Of a stretch of 64,000 nt of DNA, positions 14,177 to 27,170 are shown one piece after another; the first letter of the stretch is position 1, and every line of letters starts with the position of its first letter. Below the pieces are notes generated by a model that was not told the origin of the DNA, ran no database searches, and was given only the letters and a program-made list of their open reading frames with translations. The DNA is taken from contig CAWZYM010000146.1 in assembly GCA_963966185.1 (NCBI GenBank), forward strand, positions 354,001-418,000, written 5' to 3'. This DNA is from Rhabditoides inermis. Taxonomy: Eukaryota > Nematoda > Chromadorea > Rhabditida > Rhabditidae. Made by a program: the position numbers and the translations under genes.

Positions 14177-14428
14177 TGCTCACTTACGGGGCCAAAAAGT
14201 GAACTCGGGCTGGTAGCGAGAGATTATGCGATTCTCATCAGAGCCACAGTAATCTCGAATCGTTCTGGGAATGGGAGGACACACGCTTCATCACTCTATA
14301 AGCCACAGTGAAAGAACGGCAGCTTCACTTTGCAGGAAATGCGAACGTCTCTATTCCATCAATTCTATCCCAATCATGTGTGTTCACATGCACTTTACAA
14401 GACTTGGCCACTATGGGACAGCGAGAGG

Positions 14429-14487
<59 letters not shown>

Positions 14488-14500
14488 GAGAGAGAGAGAC
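14101..14500. repeat. Paired long (GA)n tracts
   Basis: Two GA runs of about 70 bp each (14101-14174 and 14434-14500) separated by unique sequence. They are among the longest outside genes in this window. Confidence 0.85.
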
Positions 14501-15113
14501 GAATCGGTTGTAAACACGATCTAAGGGAGACGCAACAAACACATTATCCCTATCGCTGCCTGGAAATCTACAAATTGCGGCGCCGGCGTACTATATTTTG
14601 ATTCCGCGGAAATTATGCTGCCATCATTTGGCGAGAGTGCGCGCGAGAGAGCGTGCGAAAAGGGGAGAGGCAGGCATGTCGTGCTGAATGCGATGCTGAT
14701 ATTTGATACGAGAAGCGAACACATTATGACAAGCACACATACATATACATAGACGACCGGGCACATTAGATCAATTGATCGGAGAGATTGGCATTGGCGC
14801 TACTGTACGCAGAAAAGACAGACGCCAAATGCATATGATACAAACATCAATCCACATCCGCATTCGAGAGAGTTGAAGCTGGCGGAAACGGTTTGTAGTG
14901 AAGGGATCAACGTGATAGTGAGCAATCTACGGAAAGCTGGCATGCAAAATACAACTATAGCTATATAGGATAGAGGTATTTCGCGAAACGAGGAAACTAT
15001 GTTTTATGTTCACTATAATACGCATCACTTAGTGCTCTTTCTCACTGGCCGTTTAAAATAATATGTAAACGGGTGTCAATAACGCATAGTCTCTTATGGC
15101 ATGTTCAAACCGC

Positions 15114-15166
<53 letters not shown>

Positions 15167-15942
15167 CGGAAGTGGCATTCGCGCGGGAAGGAAGCAGCGG
15201 TGCCCTTCTTGGATCAAAGAGAGAGGTTTCAAATTTCACGTTGGCATAACACAATAGACGAGGGCTATTACATGATTGATGCTATTGCGCCACTGGTTGT
15301 TGCGTATGCGCCACCGGAAGTGACTCGAACCACGGACCTATTGAATTCACTAGGGGACCCACCCGAGTTGCGATCGCGTGATGGCGTGATGTTATCGATA
15401 AGACGATGAGCCGATGTTTGATACAGACGCTAGTCACCCTGGACGGTCAGATTCTTTCCAGTACGAATCACAATGTGCCATGTGCGGTTCAATGCATAAT
15501 CGGTGTGCTTACGAGAAAATTATTACTGGGAATGGCTCGAGATCAGCTAGCAAATTTTCATAGCAGATTGGGATTGCACGTGAGAGTGTGAGAGTTCATA
15601 TAATCAAAGATAAGTGATAGACGGGGGTTTAATATTTTACAAATAACAAAATCACCGTAATCCTGAGCTGGTGATCTATGACGAAGCGAATATCAACAGG
15701 GCTGGGAGAGAGATAAGCTGATAGGCAGAACAGGAGTACCGTAATCTTTTATTGAAAAGCTGAAGAAGCGAGCTCGGGGATAATTCAACTAGCTAACTTA
15801 TATGATTGATGAGAAGGCGACGATTGGTCGAAAGGTGAGAGAGTGTGGATAAAGAAGAGAGACTGAGAAGTGGGACAGCGAGAGAGCGTGGTTGACGAGA
15901 GAACGAGACAAGTGGCAGGGTTGTCACATACACATGTCACTC

Positions 15943-15988
<46 letters not shown>

Positions 15989-16646
15989 CTTATTACATCA
16001 AAAATACACGCTTGAAGACATGATTCCCGCATGTCATACATCCACGCGTCTCAATTATGTTATACGAAATGTAAGATGTTACACCATAAATCAATGTTAT
16101 TGTTGGGAAGAGGGAGGGAGAAAGGGAGAGAGAGAGAGAGAGAGAGAGAGAGGGTGGTTATGTGAAGATACATATTAGTCTTTGATATATGGCATATGAC
16201 ATTTTAATCTTTAGCAACCGTTTCGATTATGAACAACCGAGTTGAAGAAAAAAAATGTTCTGAGCAGATTGAAGCGACTCTACTCTCAACTCTATATATT
16301 ATTATTGTTATTGAATAAGTAAGACGAAATCATATGTATAGTCTACTAAAATTATCTTATGACCAATTCGACTTCCCAATTGCCAAATCGGATAAAATGT
16401 CTCGGTTTCCTCTCACGGTGTCGTTATTACATTTGAAGGAGATTAATTTGAGACAATCAATGAATAGAAAAGATAACCACATATGAATCAGAATCAGAAT
16501 GTTTATCTCGAATCAAGTAGCACAGTACAATTATGTAAATTACGGCAAGGTTACGGTAAAATACAGTAATGCAACGCCTACTGCGAGTCCCAATAACACG
16601 GATTTCGGTAGTCCCGAGGATGCGTACGTGCTATTGGTGGTGCATG

Positions 16647-16836
16647 TCATCCCCTGCTTGCGGCTTCTGGGGAAGTTTCGATCTCGGCGGCGGAAGATCC
16701 GTGCTTCAACGATCGATCGCGAAGAGACGTCTCCGAGAGTTTCATCGTCTTCGAGGATTCCTCTCCAGTCTCAATGCCGTAGATGTAGAGAGTAGCAAAA
16801 GCGAATACCAGTCCAGTTAGTGTCCTCCGCCGCACA
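16647..16836 (-). other. Possible orphan coding exon with one membrane segment
   Basis: An open minus-strand stretch contains a basic run followed by a hydrophobic segment (LTGLVFAFATLYIYGI) and a Ser/Glu-rich hydrophilic tail ending at a TGA, the arrangement of a single-span membrane protein. No partner exons or firm splice sites were found, and the plus-strand frames are also open here, so it may be chance. Confidence 0.15.
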
Positions 16837-17214
16837 GCATTGTTCAGGGGTCGGGGGAATAACAGGGGAAGGCACGCGACCGCGCGCTGGCAGAGAAAAG
16901 AAAGGAAACGCATATGAAAAGTCATTAAAGGATGTATCCGGGCAACATTTGTATATGCCATAGTTTTTTGTAAAAGATGCTTCACATTATGGCTAGAAAC
17001 ACCTACTATATAAAAAGTTCTGAAAATTGGTTTTAAATGAATTATTGCCGAAAATGGAAAATACAGGTTTAGTCCATATTGGAGTAAAGCTATACTTCTT
17101 CTTTTCCCCGCGGCGTGCTGTCGGGTCCTCATTTTTCCCCACCGCCGCCGAATGTTCGGTCATCGACAAGAATCCTTCCCGAGTAACCAGTGAAGCGGAG
17201 GGAAGTACCCTCAT

Positions 17215-19222
17215 GTGGAAGCAGCTGTGGCGCGAGGAGATACCAATTGGCATGGAAGCAAAGCGAAACCCGGAGCTCTACACGTCAAGAATGGTACTCT
17301 AATGAAAATTCCCTCTCTAATAGACTCATCTGGTAGAGTTGTCGATAGCGACAAAGAAAAGGGCTTCGCTGTTCAATCAATATTTTGCTTCAGTGTTCAC
17401 AGTTGACAATAATGCGCATTTCGATCCACAAATCAATACGCCTATTTTTCACATGCAGGAAGTAGATCTTTCAGCCCATGTTGTCTATGAGTATCTTAAA
17501 AGAACAAAGCGCGAACTAAGTTGTGGGCCCGACGATATTCCCTCTATCCTGTTACAGTCACTCGCTGTTGTACTCGCTCTACCGCTGTCTTTGATATTTA
17601 GAGAAAGTATGAGGAGTGGTACGGTTCCAGAATTGTGGAGAAAAAGTATTGTTGTTCCAATTTTCAAGAAAGGTGACCACTCAAGTTGCACTAATTATAG
17701 ACCCATACCATATCACTTACCTGTTGTACATGCCGCGTTTTGGAGCGCATTATTGTGTATCAAATGCGTAATCATCTTTGGAACAACGATTTAATCTCTA
17801 GAGCGCAACATGGTTTTCTCAATGGAAGAAGCTGTACAACCAATATGATAGAGTTTGTGGGCTATATTTCGTCAAAACTAGCCAAGAAAATTAATGTAGA
17901 CTGTATATATCTTGACGTGAGTAAAGCATTTGATACGGTATGTCATCGCCGTCTGCTTATACTATGTAAACTTTACGGTCTAAACCGAGAAGTGCTGCAA
18001 TGGTTATTGTGTTATCTGAGTGATAGGCGGCAATCAGTACGTATCGGATCCAGCTATTCCGAATGGCTACCGGTAATAAGCGGCGTACCACAAGGATCGG
18101 TTCTCGGGCCACTCCTTTTCCTGCTATATATTAACGACCTTGACAGAAACACAATAATTTACAGTGAATTTACAGTATAGTGTATGCTGACGACATGAAA
18201 CTTTATATCAGTCATGACATTCCTGACTTCCATAAAAAAATTGAATCATGATCTGAATAATGTGAGAAATTTCCTTGCGGATCGACAATTAAAGTTGTCT
18301 GTTACCAAATGCGAGGTACTAAACTTTGGCAAGAAAAATCCAAGGCACAAATATCAATGCGACAATGTGACTTTGTCGAACGTGGAGGTAGTGCGTGACC
18401 TTGGTATCTGGATGGCCCCAACCCTTGATCCTTCTATCCATCTATCAAAGGTCATCCAGAAAGCAAATTGTCGTATCAACACTCTGAGAAGAACATTTAC
18501 GAATAATACGGCATTGTTTCTCAATTTCTATAAAATTTCGATACGGCCTACTCTAGAATATGGATCTGAAATTCTCTGTCATATGAACAAAGGATGTATT
18601 AATGATCTAGAAAAGGTGCAAAGGGCTTTCACTCGATTTTTACTGCCTAAAACACAGTATTCAGTTCGATTGTCCTCCCTTTCTCTGGAAACCCTATGGC
18701 TCAGACGCATTAAAAATGATATTCGCATTGTACATCGTTATCTTTATGGATATAGCGTGGCCGCATCGACACCTGTTCCCACTGCATCTCTAACCTTTCC
18801 CCTTCTTCCCTCAACTCTTCCCTGTCCCGCCCCTATGTTTCCCTTATAAAAGAGCTTCGACACGCAGTGTCGGGGCCAGTGTGCACGGATAAAGATTGTG
18901 ACCGATCTAGTCCAGTGCCTTGGTGGGGGATTGGACAGTTAGACGGCAAGGCCAGCCGATGTCTAATTACGATAGGAACACGCCGCACATGCCTTTCACA
19001 CTCATTCCCCGAGATTCACGAGCTGCTTCACTTCGTTCTAACGGACTCAAAATCACTTATCCCGTCGTAGGCTCTGAGCCAACGTTTGTGTCAGCCCGTG
19101 TGGTGAACTATTGGAATAAGTTGGACCGCTCAACCGTTTGCCATCAAAGTAAGAACGAATTCAAAATTGCCCTGAATAGGTTTCTTTTGCTTCACTCACT
19201 TAACGACCCCACTAGGCTTTAG
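17215..19222 (+). mobile_element. Decayed non-LTR retrotransposon (LINE), reverse transcriptase part
   Basis: Pieces of one LINE polyprotein lie in order but in shifting frames: FNQYFASVF (about 17366), GPDDIP, the RT palm segment [20 protein letters not shown] (about 18080-18120), then YADD at about 18184-18195, and a C-terminal block VVNYWNKLD typical of CR1/Jockey-like elements. Frame breaks occur near 17360, 17705 and 18180, with further breaks near 18850-18920, so no full protein can be made. No endonuclease domain is seen; the copy appears 5' truncated. The 5' limit (17.0-17.2 kb) is uncertain. Confidence 0.85.
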
Positions 19223-19570
19223 TATATCGCGTGAATACTTTCAGTGATTGTAGTGTCTCGTAGCAGGCTTTCCCTGCTCTCACCTTTCAGCCTGCTTTCT
19301 ACCGGGAGCGCGTGTCTCACACAAGCACCCTTTGGGTGTCTCTGAGGGGCGCGCTGCAGTCTAGCCTTGCGGAGATCGTGGAACTGAGCTGTTCGACTCA
19401 CGGCCGTCCAACCCATTTCCATATCCCCATTTAGTACTTGACTGTTTTTTATGGATAAACAATTATTATATTAATGGTCCAGGAATGATTATCGATCAAG
19501 TATCGTCTTCCCGCCACTAACCTCGTCAGCCTACCTGTCTTTCCCCGGCGTTAGCCTATGCATCTAGCAT
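19223..19570. other. Probable LINE 3' untranslated sequence
   Basis: Non-coding stretch directly after the LINE C-terminal block. A GGATAAACAATT motif near 19453 resembles GGATAAACGATTGATT at 20451, just before a (GATT)n run. The inverted-repeat element that follows may therefore have inserted into the LINE 3' region. Confidence 0.4.
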
Positions 19571-20390
19571 CTAAGGGGCCCGACATACTTTTGTAGCGCG
19601 TGCGATTCGCCACCTCTCTCTGTGTAAAAGTCGCCAGCATTGTAGCTCGCGCAAAGTGCACTGGCGACTTTCAAAGTAGCCAGCACATACTCGCGCGCGA
19701 ATTGTAGCCGGCTACAATGTGAAAAGTAGCCAGCTACAAAGTCGCCAGTAAAGTCGCTCGCGTAATTCACTGTTAGCGTGGCGACAATTCGCCAGGCGAT
19801 TACACTGGTTTAATCGTTTCAACATTTATTTTTATTTAGTTTTTGTTGTTTTTTACTTCAAACATTGTTTTTAGGAGTTGAAATGGATGAAGATGCTTAC
19901 TTTGAACTCGTTTGTGCAATTGTGAAAGAAATTATTGATGATATGGAAAAAGAACCGAGACGAGTGTATGTGTCGGAGGCACATGAGCCACTTCTCGATC
20001 AGAGGCACATGACAATGGCCAGCTATTTGGCAAGCACCAATCCGCAGAACCTTTTGTCGTATACGAGGCTGTACCCGCACGAGTTTGATGACCTACACAT
20101 TCGTCTTGCACCTCGGATTCAACATTCTGGGACTCATCGCGCCCCAATCACTTCTCAGTACAGACTCATCATATTCCTCAAGTGAGAGTGCGCACAACGA
20201 TCGTGCGTCAATGTTCGTTCAAGACGCGCTTAATTCATATTGTCGCTAGCTCCTCTGCTACTTTTTGTAGCCAGCGCATCAGTTGTAGCCAGCGCCTCTT
20301 CGCTGGCGACTTTTGAAATGTAGCTCGGCTAATTTAAAATCGCGCGCGCTGGCGAATCGCACGCGCTACAAAGTATGTCGGGCCCCTTAG
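19571..20390 (+). mobile_element. PIF/Harbinger-like inverted-repeat element, non-autonomous
   Basis: Termini 19571-19612 and 20350-20390 are inverted repeats of about 41 bp, differing by one T indel and beginning CTAAGGGGCCCGACATAC. Subterminal DNA is full of short TAGCCAGC/GCTGGCGA repeats in both orientations. Inside, 19865-20185 encodes about 106 residues resembling the N-terminal part of Harbinger transposases (a block around LYPHEFDDLHIRLAP, then ITSQYRLIIFL), but the DDE catalytic part is absent. TAA and TTA flank the GGGGCCC core, as expected for 3-bp target sites of this superfamily, although they are not identical. Confidence 0.65.
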
Positions 20391-20829
20391 GCACTATTGT
20401 ATGCTTCATATCATTATGATTGTGTTGTCATATTCAGATATAACGATTCCGGATAAACGATTGATTGATTGATTGATTATAACTAGCTGAAAAATGAAGT
20501 TTTCAAAAATCGGTCAACGCAGTTCCGGGGAACTCTCAAAAACATTTCAATGATACATTGAACACACATTTTGATATCTTTTGAAATAACAGAGATATTG
20601 CGACTTGAAAGACGTCCAAGGGACTTCGTGGCGGGACCAATTTTTATTGCCCGTAGTCATTCTTTAAGAATAAATTGACAATAATATGCAATATCTTTAC
20701 AGTACGGGAGAACAGTCGTTGGACCTTGCGATATACTCGAAAGTGATGATTGTTGCTGACTTTTCTACGAACAACGTTATAGAAGATTTCTCTTCCGGCA
20801 AGGATTATTGGCAGGGGGTAGAACTGCTT
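20391..20829. other. LINE-tail-like GATT repeat and unique spacer
   Basis: Starts with a short stretch ending in (GATT)4 at about 20460-20478, like a LINE 3' tail. The rest up to the receptor gene shows no coding signal. Confidence 0.4.
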
Positions 20830-21093
20830 TCAGTAGTCGTTGTTGATGGTTTCGTTTGTGATTCCCACGACAGAGTGACCGAAGAAGGTGTGGAAGCCGG
20901 GTTTGCAGCCATGCGCATTCGAACAAGAGGCTGGAACAGAGCAAATATACTATCATTATTGTCCTGTTATATTGCTCTGTTTCAGTCATTTCTTATCATA
21001 TTATATTATTGTACGTGCTACGATACACGGAAATATGAATAAATTAGAGGGAGGAGAAAGGGGATCGAAAGGAGAGAGAGAAACAGAGAAAGG

Positions 21094-21147
<54 letters not shown>

Positions 21148-23878
21148 ACCAGCAGTGACAGTAGTTAGTCGAGGACTGTATTTCCGATGTCTCCAATGTC
21201 CAGTCAGCACTCTGTGTATGCCATTTCGCATTTCGATATTCCGCCAGTAGTACACCACAAAGTTCGACGAGCTGTTGATCACTACCTGAAAAATTACCCC
21301 CTTCTCTTCTTCCTTCCCTTCCTCTTTCATTCTCTCTCTCATGGTTTGGATTTTTCTTTGAACAGTACTGCAATGATCTTCCTCAATGTAGTTTCCTGGT
21401 TTCTGGATGAATATTTGTATATATGTACCCTGGTCATCTTTTTTTTCGAGTGTTCACGTGTTCACGTGTTTTTCCGTGTATCCGGAAAACAATGCTGACT
21501 CACCAACCACTCCTTCCTATACCTAACTTGTATCTATGTAACCATACTGAGTAACTACAGTACAATCCGTAATAAGTTGAAAAACTTGTAGAAATAAGTA
21601 ATATTTATATTAAAAAATGTAATAAATTACTGTAATTCCGTTCACAGGCGGAGTTTTGAGTTGCATCAAAAGAGATAATTGTTGTTCACTGTAGTCTGCA
21701 CATGATTGTGTAGTTTGTTTGGTGATTACATCAGCGTTTGGCGGGAGTTTTCCATTTAGTTTCTGTAATCGACACTGGTCATTTCTCATCAGTTAGCGGG
21801 AAAATGAGCGAGATTTCATGCAAATTTTACTCGACCGATCATCGTCATTTCTCTCGATATTCGTGAAAATGGAGAACTCCGGCACAAAGCGATGAAACCA
21901 CAAAACAAACTACGTAGTCACATGCAGACTACAGTAAATAACAATCATATTTTTTGATGTAACTCAAAATTCCGCTTACAGCGATTTAGTTAGTTTTAGT
22001 TAGCGATTTAGCGATTTAGCGATAGAGTTACAGCGGTTTATTACTTTTTATATAAAGATTACTTATTTCTACAAGTTTTCTATTCATTACGGATTGTACT
22101 GTACAAACGAAAAGTAGATACACAAAACGGGTTTCGTTCTAATTTTACTTGAACACTACTTATCCGAAACCCGAAATTAGTTGTTATAATAAGTTTTCGG
22201 TGTGAGAGCAATGTGTTTTAACCGTAAATTTTAGTATCAGAATAGTCTGAAAATGTGATTCCTGCTTGTATTTCGGAACAAATATCACTTTACTCACCAC
22301 CCAGGCTAGATTCATCTCGATAGTTTTGCCAAGTTGGTTACGACCGATGACAAACTGAAAAAAACGGATGCCGGTTTGCGTGTTATTTGTTTTTATTTCA
22401 ACTGAAAAACATGTGTTTCTTTGAAAAAAAAGTGAGATCAAACGCTCTATATCATATTTGTGTTCACCAAATGTATTTTCGGCTTAAACGGCTACAATGC
22501 GATTCGACGTTTTGGCGAGCGATTGCAAGAACAGACGTGCTAAGCCACATGGTGCATGGGAAAAGCTTGGAGCATGTGAAATTGATTCGAGTAATCCCAC
22601 TGCCAATGGTACACAGTACGGATACGCAAAGGTGACACTCTCGAAAATTGAAAAGAGATTTTTCATGCATTCACAGCTTACAGTAAAAACTTACAGCAAC
22701 AAACACATACATTAATAATGTTCATCATCGAAATCGTGAACGTCCACGTGAGAGCGTAGATAGCCATGACAATGATGAGCGTGTTGAGGATGTGCTTGCC
22801 CTGGCCAGTCACTGAAACGTATGCAGTGAATGCTGACCGTACCAGCCAGCGTACGTGTCTTGTTCCTCAGTATGAGCCATGCAGTGATGTAGATGAGGAA
22901 CACGAGGATGGTCGCCGCCCCGTTCGAGTACGTGTACACGAAACGGGGAAAGTCGGCGTACGCGTTCGGAACAAAGCACACCGCCACCTGAAAACCCATA
23001 TCCCTCTTTCTCATTGTCTCGAACTTTAAGCAGTTAGGATATTAGGAATTCGCACCATGCACCATCCATGTTTCATTCATTTGTTCCCCAAAAAAACTAT
23101 TGACTTATAAAATTTCCATACGAAAACAACCCGCAGTTTTTTATGGTGCGTGGTGCGATTTGCTGATAGCCTTGAAGTGACTGACCGGCGTATCGGTTCT
23201 GTAGGCATAGCCGAGGTAGCAGATGGTGAAAGAATACACGATTGGTGGGGTGAACATGAACGTATAGTATCCGAAGATAGGGAAGCTGCTGTACTTCAGC
23301 GGGAACTTGATGCACAACAGTCTGTCCACACCCAGCATTACTGTCAGACCGGTCTAAATGACGTCATGCAGTTACGTAGTTACCAAAAATCTATAGACAA
23401 CTACCTGTATGTTGTATGCTGTGTGCTTTCTCATCTTATTGATCTAAAACCTATAGAAACTATGTACTCACCTGAATGTTGATAGCGATCAGTCCATACA
23501 GTGATGTGAAATAGCATTTCGACGAAGGCCAGTTGTAGCCGTAGTTGAAGATTATTATTCTGTGATGTACAACATCATGTAAGTCATATGATTTCGAGAT
23601 TGTCGAAACAAACCTCAGCTGTACGTAATAGATACTGGAGACGAAATCAGCGAAACAATGGGCGAAAATGACTCCATAGCAGCGAGTGTGCACGTTCTTA
23701 TTGATTACGATCGCTATCATCACAATGAAATTAGCTGAATAGGTTGCATTAGAACAGATGATAATGATCTGATAAGTGATAACGCACTTATCACTCCGCA
23801 AGCCGAGAACAGCATCATTCCAACGGCCATAGGAATGGGGTAGAGGTGGGTGAGATCGGGTGGCACACTGGGTTCCAT
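20830..23878 (-). CDS. Seven-transmembrane receptor, nematode chemoreceptor type (srsx-like)
   Basis: Nine minus-strand exons joined by splice signals and phase: 23788-23878, 23614-23734, 23472-23559, 23186-23353, 22843-22987, 22714-22811, 22298-22354, 21150-21285 and 20830-20930, giving about 334 residues. Seven hydrophobic segments are visible. The first contains a GVITNFIV block with the TM1 Asn, and the end of TM3 carries GVDRLLCIKFPLKY, a DRL variant of the DRY motif followed by FPLKY. TM6 is in the exon at 22714-22811 and TM7 spans the junction of the next two exons. This pattern fits rhodopsin-like nematode receptors such as srsx; the ligand is unknown. The intron 22812-22842 is only 31 bp. 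The last exon (tail ending in TGA) is the least certain. A TA-flanked MITE sits in the intron between exons 7 and 8. Confidence 0.7.
21103..21144. repeat. (GA)n microsatellite in receptor intron
   Basis: On the sense strand it reads (CT)n and starts directly after the donor GTCAGT of the exon ending at 21150. Confidence 0.9.
21558..22101. mobile_element. TA-flanked MITE (Tc1/mariner-like) in receptor intron
   Basis: A 544-bp element flanked by TA on both sides (21556-21557 and 22102-22103). The ends are inverted: CAGTACAATCCGTAAT at the left and its complement at the right. Similarity between the arms continues inward for well over 150 bp, including a TTTTGAGTT-type block and a CTGTAGTCTGCA block. 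No coding capacity. TA duplication and CAGT ends are typical of Tc1/mariner derivatives. Confidence 0.75.
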
Positions 23879-23979
23879 TGCAGACAGTAGCTATTCTGAA
23901 GTCGGAAAGGAACTGTGAAGTTTAAGTAAGACGAGTTCAGGAAGTGTGACACAGCGCGCACGAACAGTTTTTCACAGAA

Positions 23980-24085
23980 TTTCTGAGAGAGAGGAAGGCA
24001 GTGGGAGAGGAGGGGGAAGAGGAAGAGCGAGGGCGGGAGGGAGGGAGGTGGAGAGAGGGGGAGGAGAGGAGAAGGAGGGGAGAAA
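23980..24085. repeat. G-rich polypurine tract upstream of the receptor gene
   Basis: About 105 bp of almost pure purine on the plus strand, with many GGG and GGGGG runs, starting about 100 bp upstream of the receptor start codon at 23878. Such a tract could form triplex or G-quadruplex structures; that is inference. Confidence 0.6.
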
Positions 24086-24845
24086 TATCCGCCTTCATCG
24101 TAGTCGTGAGATATTTTTGAATTTTCGAGCCGCTTGGTTGATTGTAGTAATCTCGAGAATCTCGACTATGTATTGTAGTAGTATAGAAAAATGATAATAC
24201 TTGAAATGTGCTGTCCTTGGTGTGTGGCGGACAAAAAATACAAATAGTTCTCAGAAAGTACTTTTTGAGAATACGAGCTTCTGTTGAAGAACATTTGTTT
24301 TATAGTTTCGGAAATGAAATGAAAACTGGGCAAATGTGAATTTGACGTGAACACGGAATATGGAATTACGACAAACACAATTAACACAATGCTAATTTCT
24401 ATTCAACGAGGTAGCATTGTAAAATATGACATAAATTGAGCATTCATGAAATATATCAAGTGAACGAAGCAAATGCAAGGACGTAAATCTTGATGCACGT
24501 TGGTAATCACACATTATCGATCGTCAAGGAAATAATTGCGAAGAAGAAGTGTACAGTGTGAGTTGAAAAACGAATGCTATAATATACAATATCTCAATAA
24601 TACCATAAGTGAAGAGCAATATAAAATAAGTATGGTAACATTTTTGGAGGAGTCTGTAATTAGGATAAGGATATATTGAGAGGAAATGAGAGATGTGATT
24701 GATGTGATTCTGCGCGAAATCACATAGTACGATAAATGGGAGACCGAAAGTACAAAGTATCTAGAATATGTTATTTCTTGTTTGTAGGGTTTTCAAATAG
24801 GTCAGTAGCTTTTGAAACGCTCTTGGATTTCACCGATTTGTTTGA
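24086..24845. other. AT-rich intergenic stretch without gene
   Basis: No exon-like frame, RNA gene or repeat structure is seen between the purine tract and the LINE tail. Confidence 0.5.
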
Positions 24846-27170
24846 ATGAATGAATTTATTACAGTAATAATCTGCGTCACACATCAATAATCAACGTTCA
24901 AAACCAAAGAAAAAGAGGATATCGCATAAAGCACGTGTCATCGTAGATAGAGGAATGGGATCACCCCGCCTGAATGGTGGGAGTGGAGCGGCGGAGGGAA
25001 CCGCTTGCTACGCCGCGAGGCGAGCACAAGGCAAAACCATCCATATCATAACAAATCGCATGTAAATGCTATATCGGATATGATATTTTTCGGGTTGGTG
25101 TTTATAGGAACAATGGGAACGTGATTGTACTGATATTGGTGATGTGGTGGGCGGGGGGTCGGCGATTTCTCTACTGGGGTACCATGACACTCATTCAATT
25201 TGTGTACATGAGCGTCTCGGGATCGTATAGTGGTATAGTGGAAGGAGGTGTTCCGAAAGGTCGTGGTTCCGAATTCTCCCGAGAGGGCGCCGCCAGAAGG
25301 AGAGGACACAGCCGAGGCGGTGGATGAGCAGCGACACGCCAGACATCACATATATACAGGACATGGCGTTACAAACACTCAAAAAGAACAATACAAACGG
25401 AACGACACATACATGGAACATAAAGCACATAAACCAGAAAACTAATCAAAAGGTGCTCATGATTTGAGCTGCAAAATTTTTGTCAGATCAATACGGGACA
25501 GTGTTTTTGCAAAAATGGAATGCTTTTTACCGAATATGCGTGGGTGGGATTTGGACAAAGTGACAATGTATCTGGCTGTTCTCAGTGCAAAACAATTGTG
25601 TAAGAGTGTGGATCGAGTGGCTTTGATGTGTAAGGCAAATGTTTCGTGGCGACCACGGGATGGTTTGATTCGGAACAATGACGAAAAGCGAGTGGATACT
25701 AGTCCCTTGAACATTTTGTGGGCTAATATCAAGTCACTACGAGCGCGTCTTTCACTAAGGCTAATAAGGCCTAGCGTCTTGAGTCTGAATGAGTAATCGG
25801 GCATTGACTGTGGGTATGAGTCACACGGGTAAACTCGATAGAATATTATGCGGGTGAAATAGCGTTGAACACGTTCTAATGCGCGAATGTCTTTCATAAG
25901 GTGTGGATTCCAGACAGGGCTCGCGAATTCTAAGATGGGCAATACATATGTTTTGTACAATGTGATCAAAATGCGCTGGTCGTCTGTAGTGATGGATCGC
26001 AAAAGAAGACGAGCTCTGTTCATTGCTGACTGAGCTCGCACGCACGCATTAAGACAAGGGTTTGCAGAAGAATCTACTTGCAGGCCGAGATCGCGGATGC
26101 GTTCACTACTAGACAAAACAGTGTCACCTAGCGAGTACTCATGGGCAGGGTTGCCCCTTCCCAGATGAACCACACTACACTTGGAATCGGCAAGTTCTAA
26201 CTGCCATAGTCGTGACCACTCTATTATATGTCTAATAGCGAGCTGCAAGGCAGCGTGGGCAGTACCCGCGGAAGCGCGATCATAGGAGATGTACAACTTT
26301 ACATCGTCTGCAAACGCACGGAAGCGAACCCCTGGTGGGAGACCCGTTTCAATACCCGTCAGATACAGTATGAACAAAATAGGACCCAATACTGTACCCT
26401 GAGGCACCCCTGAGGGTGAACCGACAATATCAGAAAAACTTTCATTCACTCGTACCCTGAACATTCTGCTTGACAAAAACTCTTTCAACCACACTAGTAT
26501 TGCACCTCTCAATCCAAATGACTCGCACTTAGCAACCAATTTTTCTATATTAACCTTATCAAAGGCCTTCCGGTAGTCGAAGTAAACAATGTCTGTGAAC
26601 TTGCCGTCTGCGGTAGCACTTATCCAATCATTGAAACATACTAGCATTTGCGAAGTGACAGAGCGCTGGCTACGAAACCCGTACTGATCGTGTGAGAGAA
26701 GCGACCTGGACTCAAGAAACAGAATCAAATGTTTTCGCACAATGCGTTCGATGATCTTAGAGAGAGCAGAGCAAATAGCTATGGGTCTATACGACGTGAC
26801 TAGACTAGAATCACCACCCGGCTTGAGAATAGGTGTGACATGAGCAGTTTTCCACGCAGTGGGCACTACTCCGTCACGCAGGGAGACATTGAAGATGATA
26901 GAGAGAGGTAGTGAGAACTCACTCGCGCACTTTCGCAACACTATTGGTGGGATCGCATCAAAGGGAAGGGAACATGACTGCTTGAGGCGACGCAAGAACG
27001 GGGTCACATCCCAGGGGTATAGACTCGGCATGACAAACGTATCGCTAGTGCGAGAATGCAGTGGTGGAATTGCGGTGTTGTGGCGGCAATATACGGAAGA
27101 GAAAAGTTTGTTTACAGTCTTTTCTAACTCAAATGGAAGAAGAGAGAAAACAAACGAATTCCAAAGCTTA
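24846..27170 (-). mobile_element. Non-LTR retrotransposon (LINE), 5'-truncated, open reverse transcriptase
   Basis: One long minus-strand frame (ATG at 27031, stop at 25457; open upstream to about 27170) encodes the reverse transcriptase of a CR1/Jockey-like element. It contains NKLFSSVY upstream of the ATG, then YRPIAICSALSKIIE, the palm block FDYRKAFDKV, GVPQGTVLGPILF and the catalytic FADD, followed by a long C-terminal thumb region ending about residue 524. The 5' endonuclease is missing. Downstream, about 600 bp of 3' untranslated DNA ends in AATAAATTCATTCATTC near 24846-24860, a short tandem tail typical of such elements. The reverse transcriptase frame has no break, unlike the LINE at 17-19 kb, so this copy is younger. 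Confidence 0.88.

Larger units (their letters stand above)
9601..16640. other. Non-coding region, part 2, with AG/CT microsatellites
   Basis: Apart from the motif cluster near 9.9-10.05 kb, nothing here supports a gene. AG/CT tracts lie at 13641-13680, 14101-14174, 14434-14500, 15115-15164 (CT), 15948-15987 and 16120-16153. Predicted short frames over these runs are Arg/Glu repeats. Short ACYGTA-type words recur throughout. Confidence 0.5.

Noticed and set aside
15300..15390. Minus-strand tRNA suggested by GTGGTTCGAGTCAC
   Set aside because: The T-stem has only about three pairs and no D-arm or acceptor stem could be built.
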